From Halostella limicola (lineage in GTDB: Archaea > Halobacteriota > Halobacteria > Halobacteriales > Natronoarchaeaceae): a stretch of DNA of 64,000 nucleotides. Shown here one piece after another: positions 1 through 6,962 of the stretch. The notes under the pieces are model-generated. The model saw only the letters and a program-made list of their open reading frames with translations, was not told the origin of the DNA and searched no databases. Numbering within the stretch: position 1 is the first letter of the stretch; every line of letters begins with the position of its first letter. Location: the NCBI RefSeq assembly GCF_003675875.1, contig NZ_RCDI01000001.1, positions 806,001 through 870,000 of the forward strand, read 5' to 3'. The position numbers and the translations under genes are program-made.

Positions 1-554
1 GGCCGTGGGGCACCTACCTCGGCGAGGAGGCGCTGGAAGAGGGCGTCGAGGTGATGGTCTCCTCGTGGCGCAAGCACGCCTCCAGCCAGATCCCCACGAA
101 CGCGAAGACGACGGGGCTGTACGTCAACAGCATGCTCGCCGGCGAGGAGGCCCGCCGCAACGGCTACACCGAGGCCATCGTCCTGAACAAGGAGGGACAG
201 GTCGCCGAGGGCCCCGGCGAGAACCTCTTTCTCGTCCGCGACGGCGAGCTGTACACGCCCGGCCTCTCCCAGAGCATCCTCGACGGCATCACCCGCGAGA
301 GCGTCATCGAGGTCGCAGAGGACCTCGGCTACACCGTCCACGACGACGCCACCATCTCCCGCGGCGAGCTCCACACCGCCGACGAGCTGTTCTTCACCGG
401 CACCGCCGCGGAGGTCACCCCCATCCGGCAGGTCGGCAACGTCGAGATCGGCTCCGGCACCCGCGGCCCGGTGACCGAGGAGATCCAGCAGCGCTTCTTC
501 GACATCGTCGAGGGCCCCACCGAGGGGTACGAGGACTGGTTCACGTTCGTCTAA
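1..554 (+). CDS. ilvE: Branched-chain amino acid aminotransferase, C-terminal part
   Basis: PLP-dependent fold-type IV transaminase that makes the last step of valine, leucine and isoleucine synthesis in the cytoplasm. The gene enters from the left edge of the window; the first full codon is at base 3 and the stop is TAA at 552-554. Visible family motifs are KTTGLYVNSMLA, the EGPGENLF segment that holds the cofactor phosphate region, LDGITRESV, and FFTGTAAEVTPI near the end. About 183 residues are present, so roughly the first 120 (including the catalytic Lys) lie outside. The next stretch downstream is a hairpin-rich gap rather than another gene of the pathway. Function is confident from the motifs. 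Confidence 0.93.
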   Translation, partial: PWGTYLGEEALEEGVEVMVSSWRKHASSQIPTNAKTTGLYVNSMLAGEEARRNGYTEAIVLNKEGQVAEGPGENLFLVRDGELYTPGLSQSILDGITRESVIEVAEDLGYTVHDDATISRGELHTADELFFTGTAAEVTPIRQVGNVEIGSGTRGPVTEEIQQRFFDIVEGPTEGYEDWFTFV

Positions 555-882
555 CGACCTTTGCGCTGTCGTTCGGAAATCGCAAAGCGATTTCCGCGAT
601 CTTCAAAAGAGCGCTGTGCGCTCTTTTGGACCTCGCCGAGCTTCGCTCGGCTCAGTGACGAGACGGCGAAGCCGTCTCGAACCACGCGACGCGAACGGCC
701 GGCCGCGGGCCGGCACGTTCGCGAGGCTCGGCAAAAGCTCGACCAAAATCACTGCGTCGTCTGCCCGCGGGCCGCCGGCCCGCTTGCACGGTCCGAGGCG
801 CCTTTGCCGCCTCGCTACTCTCGTCGCAGCGCCGAGGACGCTGCGGTGGTCGCCTTCGGCGACCCGAGGAGGAGCAAGGTCG
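555..882. repeat. Intergenic array of perfect triloop hairpins
   Basis: No credible gene lies here. The gap is packed with perfect inverted repeats, most with a three-base loop: 574-583/587-596 (10 bp, loop AAA), 604-614/618-628 (11 bp, loop TGT), 635-641/645-651 (7 bp, loop TTC), 659-667/671-679 (9 bp, loop GAA), 691-704/708-722 (14 bp, loop GCG, one bulged A at 715), 767-773/777-783 (7 bp, loop GCC) and 848-854/858-864 (7 bp, loop TTC). The first four are separated by only 6-7 bases. The two flanking genes are convergent, so the array sits between two 3' ends. Role unknown; termination, mRNA end protection or a DNA-level element are all possible. Confidence 0.8.
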
Positions 883-1428
883 TTACCAGGGCTCGTTCTT
901 CAGTCCCAGCCAGTACGCGCCGACGTTGGTCGACACGTGCAGCAGGGGCGTGAGGACGAAGATGACGGCGAGCACGGGGAGCGTGAACGTGTCCATCGCC
1001 CAGCCGGGCGCGCCGAGGAAGGTCAGGACGAGCGCGCCGACAGCGAAGTCCAGCTGGTCGAGGCCGGGGAACGCCGCGCCGCGCTCGCGGCCGGTGCGGC
1101 GCTTGAGGAACGACGCGCCGATGTCGCCGAGCATCGCGCCGAGCGGCAGGGTGAGGACGGCCAAGGGCGGGAACGCGGGGAGGTCGACCCCGATGGCGCT
1201 CCCGACGTCGCCGGCGACCGCCGAGAGGACGAGCGCGAGCGCGGCACCGACGAGCGTCCCGACGGCGGTCCCGCGCCAGGTCTTGCCGTCGCCGAGGACC
1301 CGCCGGCCGCCCCAGGTCCGGCCGCCGTCGATGGGGCGGCCGCCGCCGGCCAGCACGGCGGCGTTGTTCGGCACGTAAGCGGGCAACATGACCCAGAACG
1401 CGAGGACGATGGCGTCGACTATCTCCAT
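883..1428 (-). CDS. carS: CDP-archaeol synthase (CarS family)
   Basis: Integral membrane enzyme that activates unsaturated archaeol (DGGGP) with CTP, giving CDP-archaeol for archaeal phospholipid synthesis. The 181-residue protein has about five hydrophobic segments and the family's polar cluster GDGKTWRG near residue 45-52, followed by a Gly-rich membrane helix; length fits the family. A longer reading frame to 1503 exists, but the ATG at 1428 is preferred because MEIVDAIVLAFWVMLPAYVPN is the usual N-terminus and a TTAA-type box (1451-1460) lies about 25 bases upstream, as expected of a leaderless message. It is transcribed away from the proline dehydrogenase gene at 1575. Confidence 0.88.
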   Translation of the reverse strand: MEIVDAIVLAFWVMLPAYVPNNAAVLAGGGRPIDGGRTWGGRRVLGDGKTWRGTAVGTLVGAALALVLSAVAGDVGSAIGVDLPAFPPLAVLTLPLGAMLGDIGASFLKRRTGRERGAAFPGLDQLDFAVGALVLTFLGAPGWAMDTFTLPVLAVIFVLTPLLHVSTNVGAYWLGLKNEPW

Positions 1429-1574
1429 ACGCGCCGACAGAACTCCCCGGGTCTTAATCGTCCGTGGTTTCGTCGGCGACGCTGGGCGGTCGCCCTCGCT
1501 CACTTCCGTCGGGCGGTCGTCCCCGACGGCGCGATTTGTAATGGATTAAAAGCCCCCCCGCCGAACGCCCGGAT
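1429..1574. promoter_or_regulatory. Divergent promoter region, carS / proline dehydrogenase
   Basis: Intergenic region of 146 bases between two divergent starts. GTCTTAATCG at 1451-1460 is placed like a TATA box for carS, and the AT-rich run ATGGATTAAAAG around 1540-1551 is placed like one for the rightward gene. No operator repeat stands out. Confidence 0.45.
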
Positions 1575-2411
1575 ATGATCCCGCCGATCGCGAGCAAGTT
1601 CGTCGCGGGCGAGACGCCGGCGGCGGCGCTCGACCACGCGCGGCGACTGGACGACCGGAACGTGGGCACGATCCTGAACCTGCTGGGCGAGCACTACGAC
1701 GCTCCGGGGCCGGCCGCGGCGGACCGCGACGCCTACCTGGCGCTGCTCGACGACGTCGCCGAGGCGGACGGGGACGTCTGCATCTCGGTCAAGCCCTCCC
1801 AGATCGGCCTCGACGTCGGCGAGGAGACCTTTCGCGACAACCTGCAAGCGATCGTCGAACGGGCCGGCGAGCACGACTGCTTCGTCTGGGTCGACATGGA
1901 GGACCACACGACGACGGACGCGACGCTCGACGCGTACGAGGAGTTCGCCCGCGAGCAGCCGGGCTGTGTCGGCGTCTGCCTGCAGGCGAACCTGAAGCGG
2001 ACCCGCGACGACGTGGAGCGCCTCGCGGACGTTCCGGGGAAGATCCGCCTCGTCAAGGGCGCCTACGACGAGCCGGCCGAGGTCGCGTACACGGACAAGA
2101 CGCGGGTGAACGACGCGTACCGCGAACTGCTCGCGTACGCCTTCGAGCACTACGACAGCGGGGTGGCGGTCGGGAGTCACGACCCCGAGATGATCGACTA
2201 CGCCCGCGACCTCCACGAGGAGTTCGGCACGGACTTCGAGATACAGATGCTGATGGGCGTGCGCGAGGACGCGCAGTTCGAACTCGCCGAGGAGTACGAG
2301 GTGTGGCAGTACGTCCCCTACGGCGAGAAGTGGCTCTCCTACTTCTACCGCCGGGTGATGGAGCGCAAGGAGAACGTGCTGTTCGCCCTCCGTGCGATCC
2401 TCACCGGGTGA
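1575..2411 (+). CDS. Proline dehydrogenase (monofunctional)
   Basis: FAD-dependent oxidation of L-proline to pyrroline-5-carboxylate, the first step of proline catabolism, with electrons passed to the quinone pool at the membrane. The 278-residue TIM-barrel protein shows the family signatures: SVKPSQIGLD near residue 72, LVKGAYDEP near 159, SHDPEMI near 198, QMLMGVREDAQ near 219, and the C-terminal YGEKWLSYFYRR..E..N motif that binds substrate and flavin. This is the short monofunctional form; no P5C dehydrogenase gene is next to it in this window. ATG start is leaderless-like, about 30 bases after an AT-rich box. Which proline dehydrogenase subclass it belongs to was not resolved. Confidence 0.9.
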   Translation: MIPPIASKFVAGETPAAALDHARRLDDRNVGTILNLLGEHYDAPGPAAADRDAYLALLDDVAEADGDVCISVKPSQIGLDVGEETFRDNLQAIVERAGEHDCFVWVDMEDHTTTDATLDAYEEFAREQPGCVGVCLQANLKRTRDDVERLADVPGKIRLVKGAYDEPAEVAYTDKTRVNDAYRELLAYAFEHYDSGVAVGSHDPEMIDYARDLHEEFGTDFEIQMLMGVREDAQFELAEEYEVWQYVPYGEKWLSYFYRRVMERKENVLFALRAILTG

Positions 2412-2453
2412 AACGAAAGGGCTAATCAGCCCTCTATCTCAATGGTGAGATAC

Positions 2454-3104
2454 ATGGCCTCCTGGAAGCGTGACTTCGCGAGCGGGCTCGTCGTTCTCGT
2501 CCCGGTGCTGATCAGCGCGTACGTTATCACCTGGATCTACGGTCTCGTCGCCTCCGTCACGCCGCAGGGGATCGTCAGCGCGGAACTGCTGAGGAGCTTC
2601 GGTATCGAGGGCGCCCGCACCGCCGAACTCATCCGGGTGATCGTCACCCTCTCCGTGTTCGTCGTCCTCGTGTTCGCGGTCGGCTACCTCATGCGTACGG
2701 CCGTCGGCGGCTTCTTCGAGGCCGCGGTCGACGACCTCGCCAACCGCGTGCCGGGGCTGCGCGTGGTGTACAACGCGTCGAAGATGGCCGCCGAGACCGC
2801 CCTCGGCGGCACCGAGGAACTGCAGACGCCGGTGAAGCTCGAACCCGTGCCGGGCATGCGCATGACGGCGTTCAAGACCGGCCGCGTGACCGAGGACGGC
2901 CGCGAGATCATCTTCCTGCCGACGTCGCCGAACATCACCACCGGGTTCGTCATCGAGGTCGACCCCGAGAACATCACCGAGACCGACGAGCGCGTCGAGG
3001 ACGCGCTGACCCGGATCCTCTCCGCGGGCTTCGGCGACTCCGACCGCGAGGACCGCGGCATCCCCATCGACGTGATCGAGGGCGCGGTGAACGACGACGA
3101 CTGA
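2454..3104 (+). CDS. DUF502 family membrane protein
   Basis: Uncharacterised membrane protein of the DUF502 family, 216 residues from the ATG at 2454; an in-frame ATG at 2442 would add four residues. Two transmembrane helices are near residues 9-32 and 60-82, followed by a soluble C-terminal part carrying the family hallmarks [14 protein letters not shown] and [16 protein letters not shown]. In haloarchaea and many bacteria these proteins are widespread but without known biochemical role. The gene stands alone, 42 bases after the proline dehydrogenase stop, and could be cotranscribed with it. A T5 run follows the stop directly. Confidence 0.85.
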   Translation: MASWKRDFASGLVVLVPVLISAYVITWIYGLVASVTPQGIVSAELLRSFGIEGARTAELIRVIVTLSVFVVLVFAVGYLMRTAVGGFFEAAVDDLANRVPGLRVVYNASKMAAETALGGTEELQTPVKLEPVPGMRMTAFKTGRVTEDGREIIFLPTSPNITTGFVIEVDPENITETDERVEDALTRILSAGFGDSDREDRGIPIDVIEGAVNDDD

Positions 3105-3110
3105 CGACGA

Positions 3111-3118
3111 CCTTTTTC
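3111..3118 (+). terminator. Oligo-T terminator candidate
   Basis: CCTTTTTC lies nine bases after the DUF502 stop, with a perfect 11-bp hairpin just beyond. Archaeal termination commonly needs only a T run in the non-template strand, so this is a likely transcript end for the rightward genes. Confidence 0.45.
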
Positions 3119-3125
3119 CCGCTCG

Positions 3126-3426
3126 GGTTCGCCCGCGAAGCGGGCGAACCACTCGCGGCAAAAAGCTCGGCCACAAAGTCCGGGCACTCCCGCCGGTCGT
3201 GCCCGGGGAACCGCTCGCTTCGCTCTCGGATGCTCTCAGAGACCGCCTGCCCTTCCCCGTCCGCACGAACGAAGTGAGTGCGGATTCGGAAGACGCAAAG
3301 CGTCTTCCGGCGAGTCGCGCGACGCCCGCCGCGATGGCTCGCGCCCCGCTCCCGGCCGCTCGTTTCTGTACCTCTGGCTCGCTCCGTTCCACGGCGCTTA
3401 AGCCCCGCCGACGCGCGTTTCCGCGT
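3126..3426. repeat. Second intergenic hairpin array
   Basis: Gap between DUF502 and pyrE without a credible gene. It holds a perfect 11-bp hairpin at 3126-3136/3140-3150 with loop GAA, a CCGCAC/GTGCGG pair at 3261-3266/3278-3283, and a perfect 10-bp hairpin at 3287-3296/3300-3309 with loop AAA. The last has the same outer stem and loop as the hairpin at 574-596, with two inner base pairs exchanged on both arms. Further short palindromes of the type CTCGCTTCGCTC fill the rest. The pyrE start at 3427 follows closely, so its promoter must overlap the right end. Confidence 0.75.
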
Positions 3427-3951
3427 ATGGCCGACGAGGACCTCATCCAGGCGCTGCGGGACGCGGACGCCGTGAAGTTCGGCGAGTTCGAGCTCTCACA
3501 CGGCGGTACGAGCGACTACTACGTGGACAAGTACCTCTTCGAGACGGACCCCCGGTGTCTCGACCTGATCGCGGCGGCGTTCGCCGAGCGGGTCGGCGAC
3601 GCGAAACTCGGCGGCGTCGCGCTCGGCGGCGTGCCGCTCGTAGCGGTGACTGCGGTGAAGGCCGGCAGTCCCTACGTCATCGCCCGCAAGCAACAGAAGG
3701 AGTACGGAACGGCGAACCTCATCGAGGGCCGCCTCGACGAGGGCGAGGAGGTCGTCGTCATCGAGGACATCGCCACGACGGGCCAGAGCGCCGTCGATGC
3801 CGTCGAGGCGCTGCGCGACGCGGGCGCGACGGTCAACCGCGTGCTGGTCGTCGTCGACCGGCAGGAGGGCGGCGCGGAGAACCTCGCCGACCACGGCGTC
3901 GAACTGGAGGCGCTCGTCACCGCCGAGGAGCTGCTGGCCGAGCGCGACTAA
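3427..3951 (+). CDS. pyrE: Orotate phosphoribosyltransferase
   Basis: Transfers phosphoribose from PRPP to orotate, giving OMP in de novo pyrimidine synthesis. The ATG at 3427 gives 174 residues, typical for archaeal PyrE; the reading frame is open further upstream but that part is the hairpin array. The PRPP-binding signature [14 protein letters not shown] is near residues 102-115, and the flexible-loop region carries [17 protein letters not shown]-terminal [19 protein letters not shown] matches the orotate-binding part of the family. It is followed by 200 bases of non-coding leader before thrS, with no sign of co-transcription. Confidence 0.94.
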   Translation: MADEDLIQALRDADAVKFGEFELSHGGTSDYYVDKYLFETDPRCLDLIAAAFAERVGDAKLGGVALGGVPLVAVTAVKAGSPYVIARKQQKEYGTANLIEGRLDEGEEVVVIEDIATTGQSAVDAVEALRDAGATVNRVLVVVDRQEGGAENLADHGVELEALVTAEELLAERD

Positions 3952-4023
3952 CCGCGGCTGCGGGAGAGGCGGGGCGAGTCCGGCGACCGTGAGACGCCCA
4001 CACAGCATCGCAACGCTTTTTCA

Positions 4024-4137
4024 CTCCCCACGCGAAGGTGGGAGCACGATGGCAGGTGTCCACTTTACAGGCCGGGCGTTCGCCCGCTTCTAACTACAGA
4101 CACCTGTCGATTCTCTCGCTGGCAACCACCGACCAGC
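4024..4137 (+). promoter_or_regulatory. Structured 5' leader of thrS
   Basis: Four inverted repeats lie in this leader. Arms 4024-4031/4038-4044 form a 7-bp stem with one bulged C that encloses the AGGTG ribosome-binding-like sequence of a small ORF. CAGGTGTC at 4053-4060 pairs perfectly with GACACCTG at 4099-4106. Inside that pair, CGGGCG and CGCCCG (spaced by TT, near 4073-4086) form a 6-bp hairpin. GCTGG/CCAGC at 4118-4122/4133-4137 can form a further stem just before the thrS start, whose GGGGTG lies at 4141-4146. The nested arrangement round a 14-codon ORF suggests post-transcriptional control; where the transcript starts is unknown. Confidence 0.5.
4049..4093 (+). CDS. Candidate 14-residue leader peptide upstream of thrS
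   Basis: An ATG-to-TAA frame encoding MAGVHFTGRAFARF, 58 bases before the thrS start. AGGTG at 4036-4040 is spaced eight bases from the ATG and matches the core of the haloarchaeal anti-Shine-Dalgarno. The frame contains only one Thr codon, so classical attenuation by threonine starvation is not obvious. The coding span is almost completely enclosed by the perfect 8-bp inverted repeat 4053-4060/4099-4106. It may be a regulatory leader peptide, or the coding frame may be incidental to an RNA structure. No similar peptide is recognised from memory. Confidence 0.4.
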   Translation: MAGVHFTGRAFARF

Positions 4138-4151
4138 CAGGGGTGTAACCA

Positions 4152-6104
4152 ATGTCACAGGAAGCAGACTCAGACCGAGACCAGATCGCAGTCGTACTAC
4201 CGGACGGTTCCGAACTCTCCGTCGACAGGGGCGCGAGCGTCGAGGACGTGGCCTACGAGATCGGCCCGGGCCTCGGCCGCGACACCGTCGCCGGCCGCGT
4301 CGACGGCGAACTCGTCGCCAAGGAGGAACCGATCTACGAGGACGGCGCGGAGATAGAGATCGTCACGGAGGGCTCCGACGACTACCTCGAAGTCCTGCGC
4401 CACTCCGCCGCGCACTGTCTGGCGCAGGCCGTCGAGCGCCTCTACGACGACGTGCAGCTAGCCATCGGCCCGCCGACCGACGAGGGCTTCTACTACGACT
4501 TCGACGACCTCGACGTCGACGAGGACGACCTCGACCGCATCGAGGCCGAGATGGAGGAGATCGTCGCCGAGGACTACGAGATCGAGCGCGAGGAGGTCTC
4601 GATCGAGGAGGCCCGCGAGCGACTCGCCGACCAGGAGTACAAGCTGGAACTCCTAGAGGAGTTCGCCGAGAACGGCGAGACGGTCACCTTCTACAAGCAG
4701 GGCGAGTGGGAGGACCTCTGTGCCGGCCCGCACGTCGAGTCCACCGGCGAGGTCGGCGCGGTCGAACTGCTCGAGATCGCCGCCGCCTACTGGCGCGGCG
4801 ACGAGGAGAACCCGATGCAGACCCGCATCTACGGCACGGCCTTCGAGGACGAGAGCGACCTCGAGGAGTTCCTCGAACGCAAGCGCGAGGCCGAGCGCCG
4901 CGACCACCGGAAGATCGGCTCGGAGATGAACCTCTTCTCCATCCAGGACGTCACCGGGCCGGGCCTCCCGCTGTATCACCCGCCGGGCAAGACCATCCTG
5001 CGCGAGCTGGAGTCGTTCGTCGAGTCGCTCAACCTCGACGCCGGGTACGAGTACGTCGAGACGCCCCACGTGTTCAAGACCGACCTGTGGCAGGAGAGCG
5101 GCCACTACGAGAACTACCAGGACGACATGTTCATCTTCGACGTGGGCGACGACGAGTACGGCCTCAAGCCGATGAACTGCCCGGGCCACGCCACCATCTT
5201 CGACGACAGCTCGTGGTCCTACCGCGACATGCCGATCCGCTACGCCGAGAACGGGAAGGTGTACCGCAAGGAGCAGCGCGGCGAGCTCTCCGGGCTCTCC
5301 CGCGTCTGGGCGTTCACCATCGACGACGGCCACCTGTTCGTCCGCCCCGAGGGGATCCAGAGCGAGGTCGAGCAGATCATGGACATGATCGACGAGGTGC
5401 TGTCGACGTTCGACCTCGAGTACGAGGTGAGCCTCGCCACCCGCCCCGAGAAGAGCGTGGGGAGCGACGAGATCTGGGAGAAAGCGGAGTCCCAGCTCGA
5501 GGCCGTCCTCGAGGAGCGCGAGATGGAGTACGAGATCGAGGAGGGCGACGGCGCGTTCTACGGCCCGAAGATCGACTTCGGCTTCGAGGACGCCATCGGC
5601 CGGACCTGGGACGGCCCCACCGTCCAGCTCGACTTCAACATGCCCCAGCGGTTCGACCTCTCGTACGTCGGCGAGGACAACGAGGAGCACCGCCCGGTGA
5701 TGATCCACCGCGCGCTGTACGGGAGCTACGAGCGGTTCTTCATGGTGCTCATCGAGCACTTCGAGGGCAAGTTCCCGTTCTGGCTCGCCCCCGAGCAGGT
5801 CCGTGTCCTGCCGATCAGCGACGCCAACATGGAGTACGCCCGCGAGGTCGCCGACGAGTTCGACGAGTTCCGCGTCGAGGTCGACGACCGCGACTCCACG
5901 CTCGAACGGAAGATCCGCGCGGCCCACGACGACCGCGTCCCCTACCAGATCATCGTCGGGGACGACGAGGAGGCGGATGGCAACATCGCCGTGCGCGACC
6001 GCAAGGAGCGCCAGGAGTACGACGTCGAGATCGACGCGTTCCGCGATCACCTCCGCGCGGAGGTCGACGAGCGCCGGGCCGACCCGGACTTCCTCGACGA
6101 CTGA
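4152..6104 (+). CDS. thrS: Threonyl-tRNA synthetase
   Basis: Charges tRNA-Thr with threonine and edits mis-attached serine. The 650-residue protein has an N-terminal TGS domain (about residues 10-72), a second-additional (editing) domain with HSAAH near 83-87 and DLCAGPH near 194-200, the class II core with LKPMNCPGH (zinc-binding Cys) and [11 protein letters not shown], motif 3 in [13 protein letters not shown], and a C-terminal anticodon-binding domain starting at EQVRVLP. The editing domain is the bacterial type rather than the deacylase-like domain of many archaeal enzymes, as is usual in haloarchaea. GGGGTG nine bases ahead supports the ATG at 4152. The leader is unusual (see 4024-4137). 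Confidence 0.96.
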   Translation: MSQEADSDRDQIAVVLPDGSELSVDRGASVEDVAYEIGPGLGRDTVAGRVDGELVAKEEPIYEDGAEIEIVTEGSDDYLEVLRHSAAHCLAQAVERLYDDVQLAIGPPTDEGFYYDFDDLDVDEDDLDRIEAEMEEIVAEDYEIEREEVSIEEARERLADQEYKLELLEEFAENGETVTFYKQGEWEDLCAGPHVESTGEVGAVELLEIAAAYWRGDEENPMQTRIYGTAFEDESDLEEFLERKREAERRDHRKIGSEMNLFSIQDVTGPGLPLYHPPGKTILRELESFVESLNLDAGYEYVETPHVFKTDLWQESGHYENYQDDMFIFDVGDDEYGLKPMNCPGHATIFDDSSWSYRDMPIRYAENGKVYRKEQRGELSGLSRVWAFTIDDGHLFVRPEGIQSEVEQIMDMIDEVLSTFDLEYEVSLATRPEKSVGSDEIWEKAESQLEAVLEEREMEYEIEEGDGAFYGPKIDFGFEDAIGRTWDGPTVQLDFNMPQRFDLSYVGEDNEEHRPVMIHRALYGSYERFFMVLIEHFEGKFPFWLAPEQVRVLPISDANMEYAREVADEFDEFRVEVDDRDSTLERKIRAAHDDRVPYQIIVGDDEEADGNIAVRDRKERQEYDVEIDAFRDHLRAEVDERRADPDFLDD

Positions 6105-6251
6105 TCCGCCCCCGTCACCCCTGATCCGCGGACGGCGGTACCGTCCCGTCTCGCGGCAAGTTGCTCGCGCCGTGGTAGACACACGTCTGTGGGTATTTCT
6201 CGCGTACCGTATACCGGAATACTCATTGTTGCGGAATCGTGCATATCCGAC

Positions 6252-6962
6252 ATGAACCGCGCAGAGAAAGCCGCCCTCCAGTTGCAGGCCGTGTCGGTGC
6301 TGCGGATGCTGAAGGAGACGCGGACGTACGACGAACTGGCGGAGCTGACCGGGCTCCCCGCGGGCGACCTCAACCGCTACGTGAACGGGCACGTCCTCCC
6401 GAGCGCGGAGCGCGCCCGCGAGGTGGTCGACGGCGTGGGCCGCGACGCGCTGGCCCGCGAACTCGAGGAGCGCGTCCGCGTCGACGAGGAGGGGTACGTC
6501 GACAACTCCGACATCGTGTTCGACCAGCCGCTGCTGGACCTCATCGCCCCCGTCGCCGCCGGCGCGTTCGAGTTCGAGCGGCCGGACGTGGTGCTGACCG
6601 CGGCGACGGACGGCATCACGCTCGCCGCGGCGATGGCGAGTTACTTCGGCGCGCGCTCGGCGTACGCCAAGAAGTCCAAGGAGACGGCCGTCGAGGAGTT
6701 CATCGAGTCGCGCCAGCGACTCCAGTCGGGCATCGAACTCACCTACTACCTGCCCGCTTCGGCCATCGAGAGCGGCGAGACGGTGCTGGTCGTGGACGAC
6801 CTCATCCGCTCGGGCGAGACCCAGGAGCTTCTGCTCGACATCGCCGACCGCGCCGACGCGGAGATCGGGGGCGTGTTCGCGCTCATCGCCGTCGGCGACG
6901 AGGGCGTGGCCCGCGCCAGCGAGCGGACCGACGCGCCGGTCGGCGCGCTGACCCGCTTCTAG
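6252..6962 (+). CDS. gfcR: Transcriptional regulator GfcR (HTH plus phosphoribosyltransferase-like domain)
   Basis: Haloarchaeal regulator reported to control glycolytic genes, built from a DNA-binding domain and a PRT-type effector domain. The 236-residue protein has an N-terminal helix-turn-helix (about residues 10-50, TYDELAELTGLPAGDLNRYVNG) and a PRT domain whose PRPP-loop equivalent is TVLVVDDLIRSGETQ near residues 177-191. ATG at 6252 is chosen because MNRAEKAALQLQAVSVLRML is the usual start; the frame upstream is open but not conserved-looking. Its stop overlaps the stop of the convergent helicase gene by two bases. The real ligand is not deducible from sequence; catalytic OPRT activity is not expected. 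Confidence 0.88.
   Translation: MNRAEKAALQLQAVSVLRMLKETRTYDELAELTGLPAGDLNRYVNGHVLPSAERAREVVDGVGRDALARELEERVRVDEEGYVDNSDIVFDQPLLDLIAPVAAGAFEFERPDVVLTAATDGITLAAAMASYFGARSAYAKKSKETAVEEFIESRQRLQSGIELTYYLPASAIESGETVLVVDDLIRSGETQELLLDIADRADAEIGGVFALIAVGDEGVARASERTDAPVGALTRF

Noticed and set aside
555-882. Hairpin array considered as a CRISPR or as IS terminal repeats
   Set aside because: Stems differ in sequence from unit to unit, with no constant repeat/variable spacer pattern, no transposase and no target-site duplication.
561-1578. Several overlapping plus-strand frames over the hairpin array and carS
   Set aside because: Arg/Ala/Pro-rich products without motifs; the array and the antisense of carS explain them.
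3797-4048. Upstream part of the frame that contains the 14-codon ORF
   Set aside because: It runs through pyrE in another frame; only the segment after the ATG at 4049 is independent of pyrE.
4024-4151. T-box-like riboswitch upstream of thrS
   Set aside because: No T-box consensus, specifier loop or terminator/antiterminator pair; T-boxes are a bacterial device.
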